Origin: an uncultured Pelagibacteraceae bacterium
Lineage (GTDB): Bacteria; Pseudomonadota; Alphaproteobacteria; Pelagibacterales; Pelagibacteraceae
Assembly: GCA_902533775.1 (NCBI GenBank)
Contig: CACANA010000003.1
Location: 1 to 54,109 of the forward strand
Length of the DNA stretch: 54,109 bases
Direction of reading: 5' to 3'
In this document: piece by piece, positions 30,365 to 38,187 of the stretch
Layout of the letters: each line of letters opens with the position of its first letter
How positions within the stretch are numbered: the first letter of the stretch is position 1
The notes under the pieces: generated by a model
The model's database searches: none
Told to the model about the DNA's origin: nothing
What the model saw: the letters and a program-made list of their open reading frames with translations, nothing else
Position numbers and translations under genes: made by a program

Positions 30365-31813
30365 TTAATTCTTTTGTCTTCTCAAAAATGCTGGAATTTC
30401 TAAATCTTCTTCTTCCTCAGAAATTATCTCATGCGGTGAAGTTGATAACTCCTCGTTATGATCTGAATTAAATAATTCGGGGGTATCATCTTCGCTCAAA
30501 TCAAAATTCTCCAAACCATTATTTTCAGATACTTGCTCATCTATATTGCTTTCAAATTCAGAGTTTGCTGAGCTAGCCACAGGTGATTCGGTTTTCTCTA
30601 AATCGTTAACATTTATAGTGCTTGATGACTCATTTGCATAATTCGTATCTATACTATTAGAACTCAATTCCTCATTCTTCTCTTCTTCCTCTATTTTAAG
30701 AGCATTAGCTCCATTAGTAATTATTGAATTGGTATTGTTTGTAAATTGAAATGATTGTGTTGATCCAGAATTTGAAAACTCTGAATAACCTGGATTTCTA
30801 TTTTGTATCCTATGAACCATGTTAATAACTGATTTTGGTTCAGGTTGTTGTCCATCTAAAGCTGTGGCAACTATTGAAACTCTCATTAGTCCATCTAAAC
30901 TATCATCAGTTATAGCTCCTATAATTAATTCTGCCTCTGGATCTACTTCTGCTCTTACCTTGTTTACAGCCTCATCAACCTCAAATAATTTTAAATCTTT
31001 GCCTCCTGTTATATTTACCAAGAGACCTTTTGCACCTTTCAAGGAATAATCATCAATTAATGGATTATTAATTGCTGACTCAGCAGCTTTTACTGCTCTG
31101 CCTTCTCCTTCTGCTTGACCTGTGCCCATCATAGCTTTACCCATTGAGCTCATAACAGTTTCGACATCTGCAAAATCTAAGTTTATAAGCCCTGGTCTAA
31201 CCATTAAATCAGTTATACTTTGAACACCATGAAGTAGGACATCATTTGATAAAGCAAAAGACTCCTCAAACGTTGTCTGTTCACTTGCGATTTTGAATAA
31301 ATTCTGATTTGGAACAACTATAATAGTATCAACATGTTTTCGAAGTTCTTCTAAACCTTGTTGAGCTTTTCTCATTCTTGAAGGACCTTCATATAGGAAA
31401 GGTAGCGTTATAACTCCAACAGTTAAAATATTAAGTTCTTTTGCTGCTCTTGCAATTACATGAGCAGATCCAGTTCCAGTTCCTCCACCCATTCCTGCTG
31501 TTATGAAAACCATATTTGCACCTTGCAAGATATTTACTATTTCGTTTAATGACTCATCTGCAGCAGCTTGTCCGATATCTAATTTTGCTCCTGCTCCAAG
31601 ACCTTTGGTAAGATTTAAGCCCATTTGTATTTTTGTTTGGGCTTTACTTAATCTTAAATCTTGAGCATCAGTATTTACAGCAATAAACTCAACACCCTGA
31701 AGGCCAGCTTCAATCATCCCATTTATTGCATTTCCTCCAGCACCACCTACTCCTAATACTAATATTCGTGGTTTTAATTCTTTTATATCTGGTGTTTTAA
31801 AGTTTATTGTCAT
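30365..31813 (-). CDS. ftsZ: Cell division GTPase FtsZ
   Basis: FtsZ polymerises into the division ring. The 482-residue protein has the GTP-binding core [15 protein letters not shown], tubulin signature [14 protein letters not shown] (about residues 105-118), the T7 loop [15 protein letters not shown] and [24 protein letters not shown] long acidic Ser/Asn/Glu-rich linker (about 345-465) leads to the conserved tail [12 protein letters not shown], which binds FtsA and other partners. It has one of the clearest ribosome binding sites in the window (AAGGGGAG, 5 nt before ATG), consistent with high protein demand. It lies 11 nt after mraZ rather than after ftsA, which is unusual. Confidence 0.97.
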   Translation of the reverse strand: MTINFKTPDIKELKPRILVLGVGGAGGNAINGMIEAGLQGVEFIAVNTDAQDLRLSKAQTKIQMGLNLTKGLGAGAKLDIGQAAADESLNEIVNILQGANMVFITAGMGGGTGTGSAHVIARAAKELNILTVGVITLPFLYEGPSRMRKAQQGLEELRKHVDTIIVVPNQNLFKIASEQTTFEESFALSNDVLLHGVQSITDLMVRPGLINLDFADVETVMSSMGKAMMGTGQAEGEGRAVKAAESAINNPLIDDYSLKGAKGLLVNITGGKDLKLFEVDEAVNKVRAEVDPEAELIIGAITDDSLDGLMRVSIVATALDGQQPEPKSVINMVHRIQNRNPGYSEFSNSGSTQSFQFTNNTNSIITNGANALKIEEEEKNEELSSNSIDTNYANESSSTINVNDLEKTESPVASSANSEFESNIDEQVSENNGLENFDLSEDDTPELFNSDHNEELSTSPHEIISEEEEDLEIPAFLRRQKN

Positions 31814-31824
31814 TTTCTCCCCTT

Positions 31825-32280
31825 TTAGTTATTAAATTGTTTTTCCCATTTAAGACTTGCTCTGTTAATGTTTGATTTTTTTCTAGCGTTTGCCCTAAAT
31901 TTTTCAAAAAGCATTGGTTCCCAGATTTGAAATGTTTTGCCCTGACCAACAAATAACATGCTATTTTTTATTTTTGCATGTCTTAATAATTTTGGAGTTA
32001 TTTGAATTCTTCCCTCAGTGTCAAATTGTAAATTTAAACTTTCAGATAATATAGATGTAGCAAAATAATCTTTCTTTTCCTCAAAAGGATTGAGTGAGTC
32101 AATTGCATTTGAAATTTTTTCTATTCTATCTTGTGGCCATGCTTCAATACATTGATGGTTAAAAGATGGATAACAAATTATACCATTGTAACCTATATTT
32201 GATAAATATGATCTATACGATGCAGGCACTGAAACTCTTCCTTTTTTGTCCAATTTGTTTTCGTAAGTTGATAAAAACAT
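31825..32280 (-). CDS. mraZ: MraZ, transcriptional regulator of the dcw cluster
   Basis: MraZ is a ring-forming DNA-binding protein with two AbrB-like (SpoVT/AbrB) domains that represses its own dcw promoter. The 151-residue ORF begins [26 protein letters not shown] (first domain, signature D-x-K-G-R-[VL]-x-[VI]-P) and repeats the fold at [23 protein letters not shown] (about residues 80-102). It is the first gene of the cluster, and three copies of the MraZ-box sequence lie 21-45 nt upstream. Confidence 0.94.
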   Translation of the reverse strand: MFLSTYENKLDKKGRVSVPASYRSYLSNIGYNGIICYPSFNHQCIEAWPQDRIEKISNAIDSLNPFEEKKDYFATSILSESLNLQFDTEGRIQITPKLLRHAKIKNSMLFVGQGKTFQIWEPMLFEKFRANARKKSNINRASLKWEKQFNN

Positions 32281-32300
32281 AAACCATATTATCCCTAGTT

Positions 32301-32325
32301 TGGGTATTTATGGGATATTATGGGT
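32301..32325 (-). promoter_or_regulatory. Three MraZ boxes upstream of mraZ
   Basis: On the plus strand TGGGT-ATTTA-TGGGA-TATTA-TGGGT gives three TGGGN pentamers at 32301, 32311 and 32321 with exact 5-nt spacers, that is, a 10-bp helical period. This matches the MraZ operator described in E. coli (TGGGN repeats with 5-nt spacers). They overlap the -10 element of the candidate mraZ promoter, so bound MraZ would block initiation: direct autorepression of the whole division cluster. Confidence 0.85.
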
Positions 32326-32343
32326 TTTATAAGAAAGCGTCAA
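32315..32343 (-). promoter_or_regulatory. sigma70-type promoter for mraZ / dcw cluster
   Basis: On the minus strand TTGACG (32343-32338) and TAATAT (32320-32315) are separated by exactly 17 nt, a good sigma70 match. The predicted transcript would start near 32308 with a leader of about 27 nt before the mraZ ATG. The -10 lies between two of the three MraZ boxes. Nearest alternative promoters further downstream in the cluster are not visible because the genes overlap. Confidence 0.65.
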
Positions 32344-32406
32344 TAGCTAATATTATGAAACTCTTATGGTTAATTTTATTGATTATTTAGATTTATTTTA
32401 ATGAAT

Positions 32407-32762
32407 GCCAGATAAACTATAAGCCGGGTTCTGTCTTTTAAACTTATCATTTATCTAGGCTTTAAATCACTTTAAAGCTCAAGCAACTAACCCTGATGAC
32501 TAGCCAAAGACTGCTTTTAGTTATTTCTAACAATGTCATCTCTACTCAGTCTTGCTCCCAGTGGGGTTTTCCATGCGCTAGCTGTTACCAACTTAGCCGG
32601 TGTGCTCTTACCACACCTTTTCACCCTTGCCTTGATAAGGCGGTTTATTTTCTGTGGCACTATCCCTAGGGTCTTCCCCGCCAGCCATTAACTGGCACTG
32701 CGTCTTTGTAGAGCCCGGACTTTCCTCTTTAAATTATTAAAGCGATAAGTCATTTATCTGGC
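32407..32762 (-). ncRNA. rnpB: RNase P RNA (class A)
   Basis: The catalytic RNA of ribonuclease P, which cuts tRNA 5' leaders. On the minus strand the 5' end GCCAGATAAA pairs with the 3' end TTTATCTGGC (helix P1), followed by the highly conserved GAGGAAAGTCCGGGCTC and, near the 3' end, ACAGAACCCGGCTTATAG, the classic pair of conserved blocks. The internal GTAAGAGCACACCGG and CACTGGGAGCAAGA are also typical of proteobacterial class A RNA. About 356 nt by the P1 limits. The ends are estimated from pairing, so they could be off by a few nucleotides. Confidence 0.95.
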
Positions 32763-32812
32763 AAACAAAGAAATATTCTTTTTTATATAAATTTCAACAA
32801 ATAATAATTCAA

Positions 32813-33532
32813 TTAAATTAAGGATTTTAAAATAACATAACATTCTTTATCCGCAACACCTGTAATTAACTCTGGTCTGTATCTTCTTTGAAAACTTTTT
32901 ATAATTTTTCTTTTATCAGACGAATTTTTTGTAAATTTATAACCAAACTTAAATAAAAAATTATGGAAAATATTTTTATTTTCTATTTTTATCCCACGAT
33001 ATCTCTGACATTTTTTTTTACTTATTTTATGCCATAAGCATATTTTATTTTTATAAAGTAATTTCCATGGAAATTTTTCACCGGGATCTTTTTTTCTTAA
33101 GGGGGCTATATCTGAATGTCCAAGTATATTTTCTTTTTTAATTTTATATTTTTTTTTTAATAACTTTGAAAGTTTGATAACTGAATTAATTTGTTTTTTA
33201 TTAAAGTTTCTATAACTATTGTCATGTCCTGGGTTTGAAATCTCGATACCTATAGATTTTGAATTTAAAAGATTATCTTTTTTCCAGGATGAAATTCCTG
33301 CATGCCAAGCAATATATAAATCTGGGACAATCCTAACAATTTGACCGTTAGCTTTTATAAAATAATGACAACTTACTTTTGATTTAACATCTGTAAGTCT
33401 TCGTAAAGCAGCAATTTCAGATTTCATCCCTGTATAATGAAATATTAAATATTTCACATTATTACTGGATCTTTTTTTCTTACTAAAATTTGGAGAGTAA
33501 TTTAAGGACATTTTATCAACATTTTTTGGCAT
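32813..33532 (-). CDS. N-acetylmuramoyl-L-alanine amidase (Amidase_2, AmpD/AmiD-like)
   Basis: A zinc amidase of the type 2 (AmpD/AmiD) family that cleaves the MurNAc-L-alanine bond of peptidoglycan fragments. Motifs: YLIFHYTGM with the first zinc His, CHYFIKANGQIVRIVPD, AWHAGISSWKK (second zinc His region), SIGIEISNPG, and GHSDIAPLRKKDPGEKFPW (third zinc site and catalytic Lys/Asp). A C-terminal extension ends with a peptidoglycan-binding-like piece (FQRRYRPELITG). No signal peptide is visible, arguing for a cytoplasmic wall-recycling role. The ORF-track start is TTG at 33544; I chose the ATG at 33532 (an ATG at 33511 is also possible). Confidence 0.88.
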   Translation of the reverse strand: MPKNVDKMSLNYSPNFSKKKRSSNNVKYLIFHYTGMKSEIAALRRLTDVKSKVSCHYFIKANGQIVRIVPDLYIAWHAGISSWKKDNLLNSKSIGIEISNPGHDNSYRNFNKKQINSVIKLSKLLKKKYKIKKENILGHSDIAPLRKKDPGEKFPWKLLYKNKICLWHKISKKKCQRYRGIKIENKNIFHNFLFKFGYKFTKNSSDKRKIIKSFQRRYRPELITGVADKECYVILKSLI

Positions 33533-33584
33533 TAATTCAAACAATTTATCTTTATATAATTAACTAATATAATATAACTAATTT

Positions 33585-34385
33585 ATGAATAAACTATTAT
33601 CAGCATTAACAATTCTAATATTTTCATTTATAAGCACTCACGCTATTGGTGGTGATGACGGAAAGCTCAAAGTTAATGGAAATGGAAACAACGGATATAT
33701 TGAAATAAAAGATTGTTTTGAGAAAGTTAATAGAGGTATATTCTCTTTTAATCAAGTTCTTGATAAAGTGATATTCAAACCACTAGCTAAAGGGTACAGA
33801 ATGTTTCCACAACCTATCAGATCAGGGACGAGTAACGCACTTAGTAACATAAATAATGTAGTTACTATTCCAAATAATATTCTACAAGGCCAATTTAAAG
33901 AGGCTGGAGTAAATACAGCAAGATTCGCAATAAATTCGACGTTAGGAATTGGTGGAATTTTCGATGTTGCTTCTTATTATGGTTTAAAAAAAAGAGATAG
34001 AGAAGATTATGGTCAAACTTTAGGTGTTTGGGGTGCTGGCCCAGGTTGTTATTTTGTACTACCTGTACTAGGGCCAACTACAGTTAGAGATTCTATTGGA
34101 TCCTTAGCTAATATGTATGGTGGAGACGCATGGTACAATGTAACAGTTGCAAATGATACTCAATATTTTTCTGAAGCTGATTATTACGCCTCAAAAGTGT
34201 TAAGTGGAGTTGACTTTAGAGCAAAAAATTTAGAATCTTTTGATAGTCTTGAAAATAGTTCTGTTGATCTTTATGCATCTGTCAGAAGTCTTTATTTGCA
34301 AGACAGATACCGAAAAGTAAGAAATATAGATAAAACAACTGACACACTTAGTGACGACGACTGGGAAGAATTAGATAGTCAATAA
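33585..34385 (+). CDS. mlaA: MlaA (VacJ) outer-membrane lipid asymmetry protein
   Basis: MlaA removes phospholipids from the outer leaflet of the outer membrane and passes them to MlaC. The 266-residue ORF has NRGIFSFNQVLDKVIFKPLAKGYR, a hallmark, PQPIRSGTSNALSNINN, FAINSTLGIGGIFDVAS and EDYGQTLGVWGAGPGCYFVLPVLGPTTVRDSIG. The signal peptide MNKLLSALTILIFSFISTHAIG carries no lipobox cysteine, although the enterobacterial protein is a lipoprotein. It is followed 11 nt later by mlaC; the ABC-transporter part (MlaEFD) is not in this window. Confidence 0.92.
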   Translation: MNKLLSALTILIFSFISTHAIGGDDGKLKVNGNGNNGYIEIKDCFEKVNRGIFSFNQVLDKVIFKPLAKGYRMFPQPIRSGTSNALSNINNVVTIPNNILQGQFKEAGVNTARFAINSTLGIGGIFDVASYYGLKKRDREDYGQTLGVWGAGPGCYFVLPVLGPTTVRDSIGSLANMYGGDAWYNVTVANDTQYFSEADYYASKVLSGVDFRAKNLESFDSLENSSVDLYASVRSLYLQDRYRKVRNIDKTTDTLSDDDWEELDSQ

Positions 34386-34396
34386 CTAATCTATAA

Positions 34397-34987
34397 ATGA
34401 AATTAATTAAAAATTTAATTATTTTTTTATTTTTATTAAATTTAAACAATATTCTATATGCGAAAGATCCAAGTGCATTAATAAATGAAATAGTTGATAA
34501 TGCGGCATCAATATTGTCTAGCGAAGATCCTGTGGAGTCAAAAATTATAAAATTAAATGCTATTGCAGAAAGAAGTGTCGATATAAATGGAATAGGTATG
34601 TATACTCTTGGAAAATATAGAAAATCTATTAACGATGAGCAAAAATCTAAATATCAAAAGCTATTTAGAAGTTATTTTTTAAAAAGCTTTTCTAGCAGAC
34701 TAGTAGATTATACAAATCCAAAAATTAATGTTGTGTCTCAAAAAAAGATTAATGATAAATATACAATAGTTAACAGTATTTTAGAGGCTACATCAAAAAG
34801 ACCACAAGTAAAAATAGATTGGAGAATTTATACAAAAAATCCCGATAGACCCTTAATAAGAGATCTGATTGTAGAGGGATTAAGTTTGGCTAGAACACAA
34901 AAAGAAGAGTTTAACTCAATTATACAAAATAATGATGGTGATATTAATGCATTATTTAAAACACTTGAAGAATTTTTAATTAAATAG
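34397..34987 (+). CDS. mlaC: MlaC-family periplasmic phospholipid carrier
   Basis: MlaC ferries phospholipid between MlaA and the inner-membrane MlaFEDB complex. The 196-residue ORF has a cleavable signal peptide (LIKNLIIFLFLLNLNNILYAK) and the Ttg2D/MlaC layout: DPSALINEIVDNAASIL, IDINGIGMYTLGKYRKSINDEQKSKYQKLFRSYFLKSFSSRL, VDWRI-like KIDWRIYTK and RDLIVEGLSLARTQKEEFNSIIQ. It directly follows mlaA. Its 3' end is 1 nt from the convergent CIA30-like gene. Confidence 0.88.
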   Translation: MKLIKNLIIFLFLLNLNNILYAKDPSALINEIVDNAASILSSEDPVESKIIKLNAIAERSVDINGIGMYTLGKYRKSINDEQKSKYQKLFRSYFLKSFSSRLVDYTNPKINVVSQKKINDKYTIVNSILEATSKRPQVKIDWRIYTKNPDRPLIRDLIVEGLSLARTQKEEFNSIIQNNDGDINALFKTLEEFLIK

Positions 34988-34988
34988 T

Positions 34989-35573
34989 TTAATAAAATCC
35001 GATCTCACTTAAGCAAATATCTGCTTTATAATCATCAAAACCCGCAACCAAACCAACTGATTTTATATTTTGTCCAAATATACTTTTTGGTTGATAGAAA
35101 TTAGATTTTTTAAATTCATCTAAAGGTGCTTTAATTTCAGTCCATTTTTTTTTTGTTGAAAAAGTGTAACTATAATACTGCCAAGGAGCTAAGGTCAAAC
35201 CAGTTCTTAAATGAATATTATAATTTTTTTCATTACCATAAACTTTTATGTATATTCCATTATAATCTTTACTATTTATTTCAGGTATCAATTTTGTTCT
35301 GATTTGTATAAATCCTCCATTATTTTTAGTTGATACATCTCCTGTCATTCTATAACACATTGCTCCATCAACTTTCTCAACTCTAAATTTTCCTGTTGAA
35401 ACACCTCCCATTACTTGATCTGTAATAAAATTCCACTGTTGAGATTGAATTGTAAATTTAGTTTTTTTTAATTGATCTAGTATCATTTCTTTTGAAAAAG
35501 TATTATTTTGATACAATAAAATTAAGATTAAAAATATTATTTTTTTCACATTAAAACTATTTTTTCTTTGCAA
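34989..35573 (-). CDS. CIA30-like protein (complex I intermediate-associated family)
   Basis: A 194-residue secreted protein (N-terminal hydrophobic segment KIIFLILILLYQNNTFS) whose body, FTIQSQQWNFITDQVMGGVSTGKFRVE followed by GDVSTKNNGGFIQIRTKL and the beta-strand region YNGIYIKVYGNEKNYNIHLRT, matches the CIA30 family (galactose-binding-like beta sandwich; mitochondrial members assist complex I assembly). D-x-V-M-G-G-V-S is the diagnostic motif. The bacterial role is not established, and the signal peptide would put it in the periplasm, unlike the mitochondrial matrix protein. Overlaps the upstream membrane-protein gene by 17 nt. Confidence 0.75.
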   Translation of the reverse strand: MQRKNSFNVKKIIFLILILLYQNNTFSKEMILDQLKKTKFTIQSQQWNFITDQVMGGVSTGKFRVEKVDGAMCYRMTGDVSTKNNGGFIQIRTKLIPEINSKDYNGIYIKVYGNEKNYNIHLRTGLTLAPWQYYSYTFSTKKKWTEIKAPLDEFKKSNFYQPKSIFGQNIKSVGLVAGFDDYKADICLSEIGFY

Positions 35574-36012
35574 GTTGTTGAAGAAGATAAATTTCTTTTT
35601 CAGTTAGTGTATTTTTTTCCTCTCTTATTTGATCCTCTAAACTAAATAAAGTTATTAATGAAAAAAGTGAAACTAAACCTGTTAATATAACAAAGTAAAT
35701 TGAGCTCAAATTGACAATTATAAGTATTAAAAATACACTAGACCATCCAATAAAGACTCCTCTTAAAATCGTACGATGACTTTTTAAGTCTGGTATTTTT
35801 ATAAACTGAACAAATAAAAGTATTAAGAGAAGCATTATTCCTGAGATAGATGCACGCAACAACACCAATGTATCTAGTCCACCTCCATACAATTCTCGAT
35901 GAATTAAGTATGCAACAACTCCTTTATAAGCAAAATAAAAAAGAATAATAGAAGAGACAAAGATTGAAAAATAGTATGATATTTTTGGTTTAATTTTAAT
36001 TTTAATCTTCAT
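35557..36012 (-). CDS. Uncharacterised four-helix membrane protein
   Basis: A 151-residue integral membrane protein of unknown function. Hydrophobic segments are visible at about residues 13-32 (YYFSIFVSSIILFYFAYKGV), 49-68 (ASISGIMLLLILLFVQFI), 81-100 (LRGVFIGWSSVFLILIIVNL) and 101-122 (SSIYFVILTGLVSLFSLITL), with a charged C-terminal tail (EDQIREEKNTLTEKEIYLLQQLAKKK). I recognise no family motif. It shares its operon with the CIA30-like gene (17-nt overlap), so they may be translated together. Confidence 0.6.
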   Translation of the reverse strand: MKIKIKIKPKISYYFSIFVSSIILFYFAYKGVVAYLIHRELYGGGLDTLVLLRASISGIMLLLILLFVQFIKIPDLKSHRTILRGVFIGWSSVFLILIIVNLSSIYFVILTGLVSLFSLITLFSLEDQIREEKNTLTEKEIYLLQQLAKKK

Positions 36013-36088
36013 ATTATTTAAAATAATACTACATTTTTCAATTTAATTTAAAAAAACAAAAATTTCTTTATGTTGATTTTACTTGATT

Positions 36089-36165
36089 TGGTGGGCCCGC
36101 CAGGACTCGAACCTGGGACCAATACATTATGAGTGTACTGCTCTAACCAACTGAGCTACAGGCCC
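36089..36165 (-). tRNA. tRNA with CAU anticodon, probably tRNA-Ile2 (lysidine)
   Basis: A complete cloverleaf reads GGGCCTGTAGCTCAGTTGG.. to ..CCTGGCGGGCCCACCA, with encoded CCA. Acceptor stem GGGCCTG/CGGGCCC, anticodon loop CTCATAA (CAU), canonical D-loop with GG and canonical T-loop TTCGAGT. CAU could be elongator Met or Ile2. The C4-G69 and C5-G68 acceptor pairs (determinants for TilS lysidine formation) and similarity of the acceptor/D-arm to tRNA-Ile(GAU) favour Ile2, which reads AUA after lysidine modification, important in an AT-rich genome full of ATA codons. Confidence 0.85.
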
Positions 36166-36224
36166 TAAATTGAATTCTTAAATATACCATTTTTTTTATG
36201 TTAGCAATTAAAGATAATTAATAA

Positions 36225-36299
36225 TGGTGGGCCGTGTTGGTTACGCTCCAACTACCCCTGCAATGTCAATGCAGTACTCTACTATTGAGCTAACGGCCC
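36225..36299 (-). tRNA. tRNA-Val(GAC) with atypical D- and T-loops
   Basis: GGGCCGT-TA-GCTC-AATAGTA-GAGT-A-CTGCA-TTGACAT-TGCAG-GGGTA-GTTGG-AGCGTAA-CCAAC-ACGGCCC-ACCA (given in short segments). All four stems pair, CCA is encoded and the anticodon is GAC (Val, GUC/GUU). The T-loop is AGCGTAA instead of the near-universal TTCRANY and the D-loop AATAGTA lacks one of the two conserved G residues. Its first base is the G of the rpoD stop codon TAG, so it is probably released from the rpoD transcript. Stems fully paired argue against a decayed gene. Confidence 0.85.
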
Positions 36300-38122
36300 T
36301 AACTTTCTAAGAAACTTTTTAGTTGTTTTGATCTACTTGGATGTTTTAATTTTCTTAGAGCTTTAGCTTCTATTTGTCTAATTCTCTCTCTAGTAACCGA
36401 GAACTGTAATCCGACTTCTTCTAGCGTATGGTCTGTATTCATTCCAACTCCAAACCTCATTCTTAGTACTCTTTCTTCTCTTGGCGTTAAGGTAGATAAA
36501 ATTTTTGTAGTAGCTTCACTTAAGTTTGATTTAATTGCTTGTTCAAGTGGAGCTAGAGCTTTTGTATCTTCTATAAAATCTCCAAGACTGCTATCTTCTT
36601 CATCACCAACAGGTTTTTCTAGCGAAACTGGTTCTTTAGAAATTTTTAAAACTTTTCTAACTTTTTCTAATGGCATCCTCAATTTTTTTGCAAGTTCCTC
36701 AGGTGTTGCCTCTCTTCCAAATTCACTCAAAATCAATCTTTGAGTTCTTACAATTTTATTTATAGTTTCTATCATGTGAACAGGTATCCTAATTGTTCTT
36801 GCTTGGTCTGCTATTGATCTAGTGATAGCTTGCCTTATCCACCAAGTTGCATATGTAGAAAATTTATATCCTCTTCTATATTCAAATTTATCAACAGCTT
36901 TCATCAGGCCTATATTTCCTTCTTGTATTAGATCTAAAAACTGAAGACCTCTATTCGTATATTTTTTTGCAATAGAAATTACCAATCTTAAATTGGCTTC
37001 AACCATTTCTTTTTTTGCAATTCTTGACTCTTTTTCTCCTTTTTGTACTCTACTTACAAGTTTTTTATATTCTGTTACAGATATTCCAAGCTTATTACTT
37101 ATTTCAACTAATCTATCTCTAATATTTTTGAATTCAGATTTATTTTTTTGAAAGAACTTTTTCCAAACATCATTTGTATCTAAAAACTCTTTTAAATTTG
37201 GATTTATTTCATTTCCAACATAAAATTTAATAAATTCATCTCTAGAGATTTTTGACTCTATAGCCAATCTGAGCAGGTTGCCTTCGAGTGAAATTATTTT
37301 TTTGTTTTCCGCATAATGCTTTTGAACAAGTTCCTCTAATACAGATGGTGACAATTGAAGAGATTTGATATGGTCAAGTATATCTTCAACTATTTTTTTA
37401 TAATTTTTTTCTTTAGAAGATGAAAATTTTATAGATTTTAATACACAATCTAGTTTTTCTTTTTGATATTTAATTAATTTATTATATTCTTTTGTAAGTG
37501 TTTTAACTGTATGTAAAACTTTTGGTTTTATCTCCGTTTCCATGGCCGCAAGCGTAGGATTAAATTCATCCTCTTCTGTATTGCTACTCTCTTCTGTAGA
37601 CTGTTCGTCATCTTGCTTTTTTTGTTTTGATCCATTTGTTTCATCATCATCCATATAATTCGTATCGATGTCGATAATTTCTCTTACAAGTATCTCGTCA
37701 TTTTGCAATTTTTGATCCCATTCAAAAAATTGTTGAGCGGTTATGGGGCTTTGGGATAATGCATTTAACATAACATCTTTTCCTGCTTCTATTCTTTTTG
37801 CTATTGCTATTTCTCCCTCTCTAGAGAGAAGTTCTACTCCACCCATTTCTCTTAAATACATCCTTATTGGATCATCACTTTTTTCTAAAGTTTTGCCCTC
37901 ATCTTTTGACGAAGTGTCTTTTTTTCTTAAAACTTTATAGTCTGATTTTTTTTCAACAAGAACTATACTTTCATCCAACATATGAATAAAAGCTTGAGAC
38001 AGATTTTCACTTGATAAATTCCTTTTTCCTAGGGATTTATTTAATTCTTCGTGAGTTATGAAGCCTCGGTGAATACCTCTGCCCATTAACCTCGCAAATG
38101 ATTTTGTAATTATTCTTTCCAC
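36299..38122 (-). CDS. rpoD: RNA polymerase primary sigma factor RpoD (sigma70)
   Basis: The housekeeping sigma factor. Of 607 residues: region 1.1-like N-terminus (about 1-70), region 1.2 [22 protein letters not shown] (about 82-103), a large acidic non-conserved domain (about 115-350), region 2 [62 protein letters not shown] (-10 recognition and melting), region 3, and region 4 [15 protein letters not shown]...[25 protein letters not shown] (-35 recognition). Typical alphaproteobacterial dnaG-rpoD order. Its stop codon TAG overlaps the first base of tRNA-Val. Confidence 0.97.
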   Translation of the reverse strand: MERIITKSFARLMGRGIHRGFITHEELNKSLGKRNLSSENLSQAFIHMLDESIVLVEKKSDYKVLRKKDTSSKDEGKTLEKSDDPIRMYLREMGGVELLSREGEIAIAKRIEAGKDVMLNALSQSPITAQQFFEWDQKLQNDEILVREIIDIDTNYMDDDETNGSKQKKQDDEQSTEESSNTEEDEFNPTLAAMETEIKPKVLHTVKTLTKEYNKLIKYQKEKLDCVLKSIKFSSSKEKNYKKIVEDILDHIKSLQLSPSVLEELVQKHYAENKKIISLEGNLLRLAIESKISRDEFIKFYVGNEINPNLKEFLDTNDVWKKFFQKNKSEFKNIRDRLVEISNKLGISVTEYKKLVSRVQKGEKESRIAKKEMVEANLRLVISIAKKYTNRGLQFLDLIQEGNIGLMKAVDKFEYRRGYKFSTYATWWIRQAITRSIADQARTIRIPVHMIETINKIVRTQRLILSEFGREATPEELAKKLRMPLEKVRKVLKISKEPVSLEKPVGDEEDSSLGDFIEDTKALAPLEQAIKSNLSEATTKILSTLTPREERVLRMRFGVGMNTDHTLEEVGLQFSVTRERIRQIEAKALRKLKHPSRSKQLKSFLES

Positions 38123-38187
38123 AATCTAAAGTTTGATGGATCTATATAATAACTTTATCAAAAAAATCTATGCGAATTTTTTTAAAT

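Noticed and set aside
32407-32762. Possible short coding ORFs in the 530-nt region between mraZ and the amidase
   Set aside because: The region is explained by RNase P RNA with its conserved blocks and P1 pairing.
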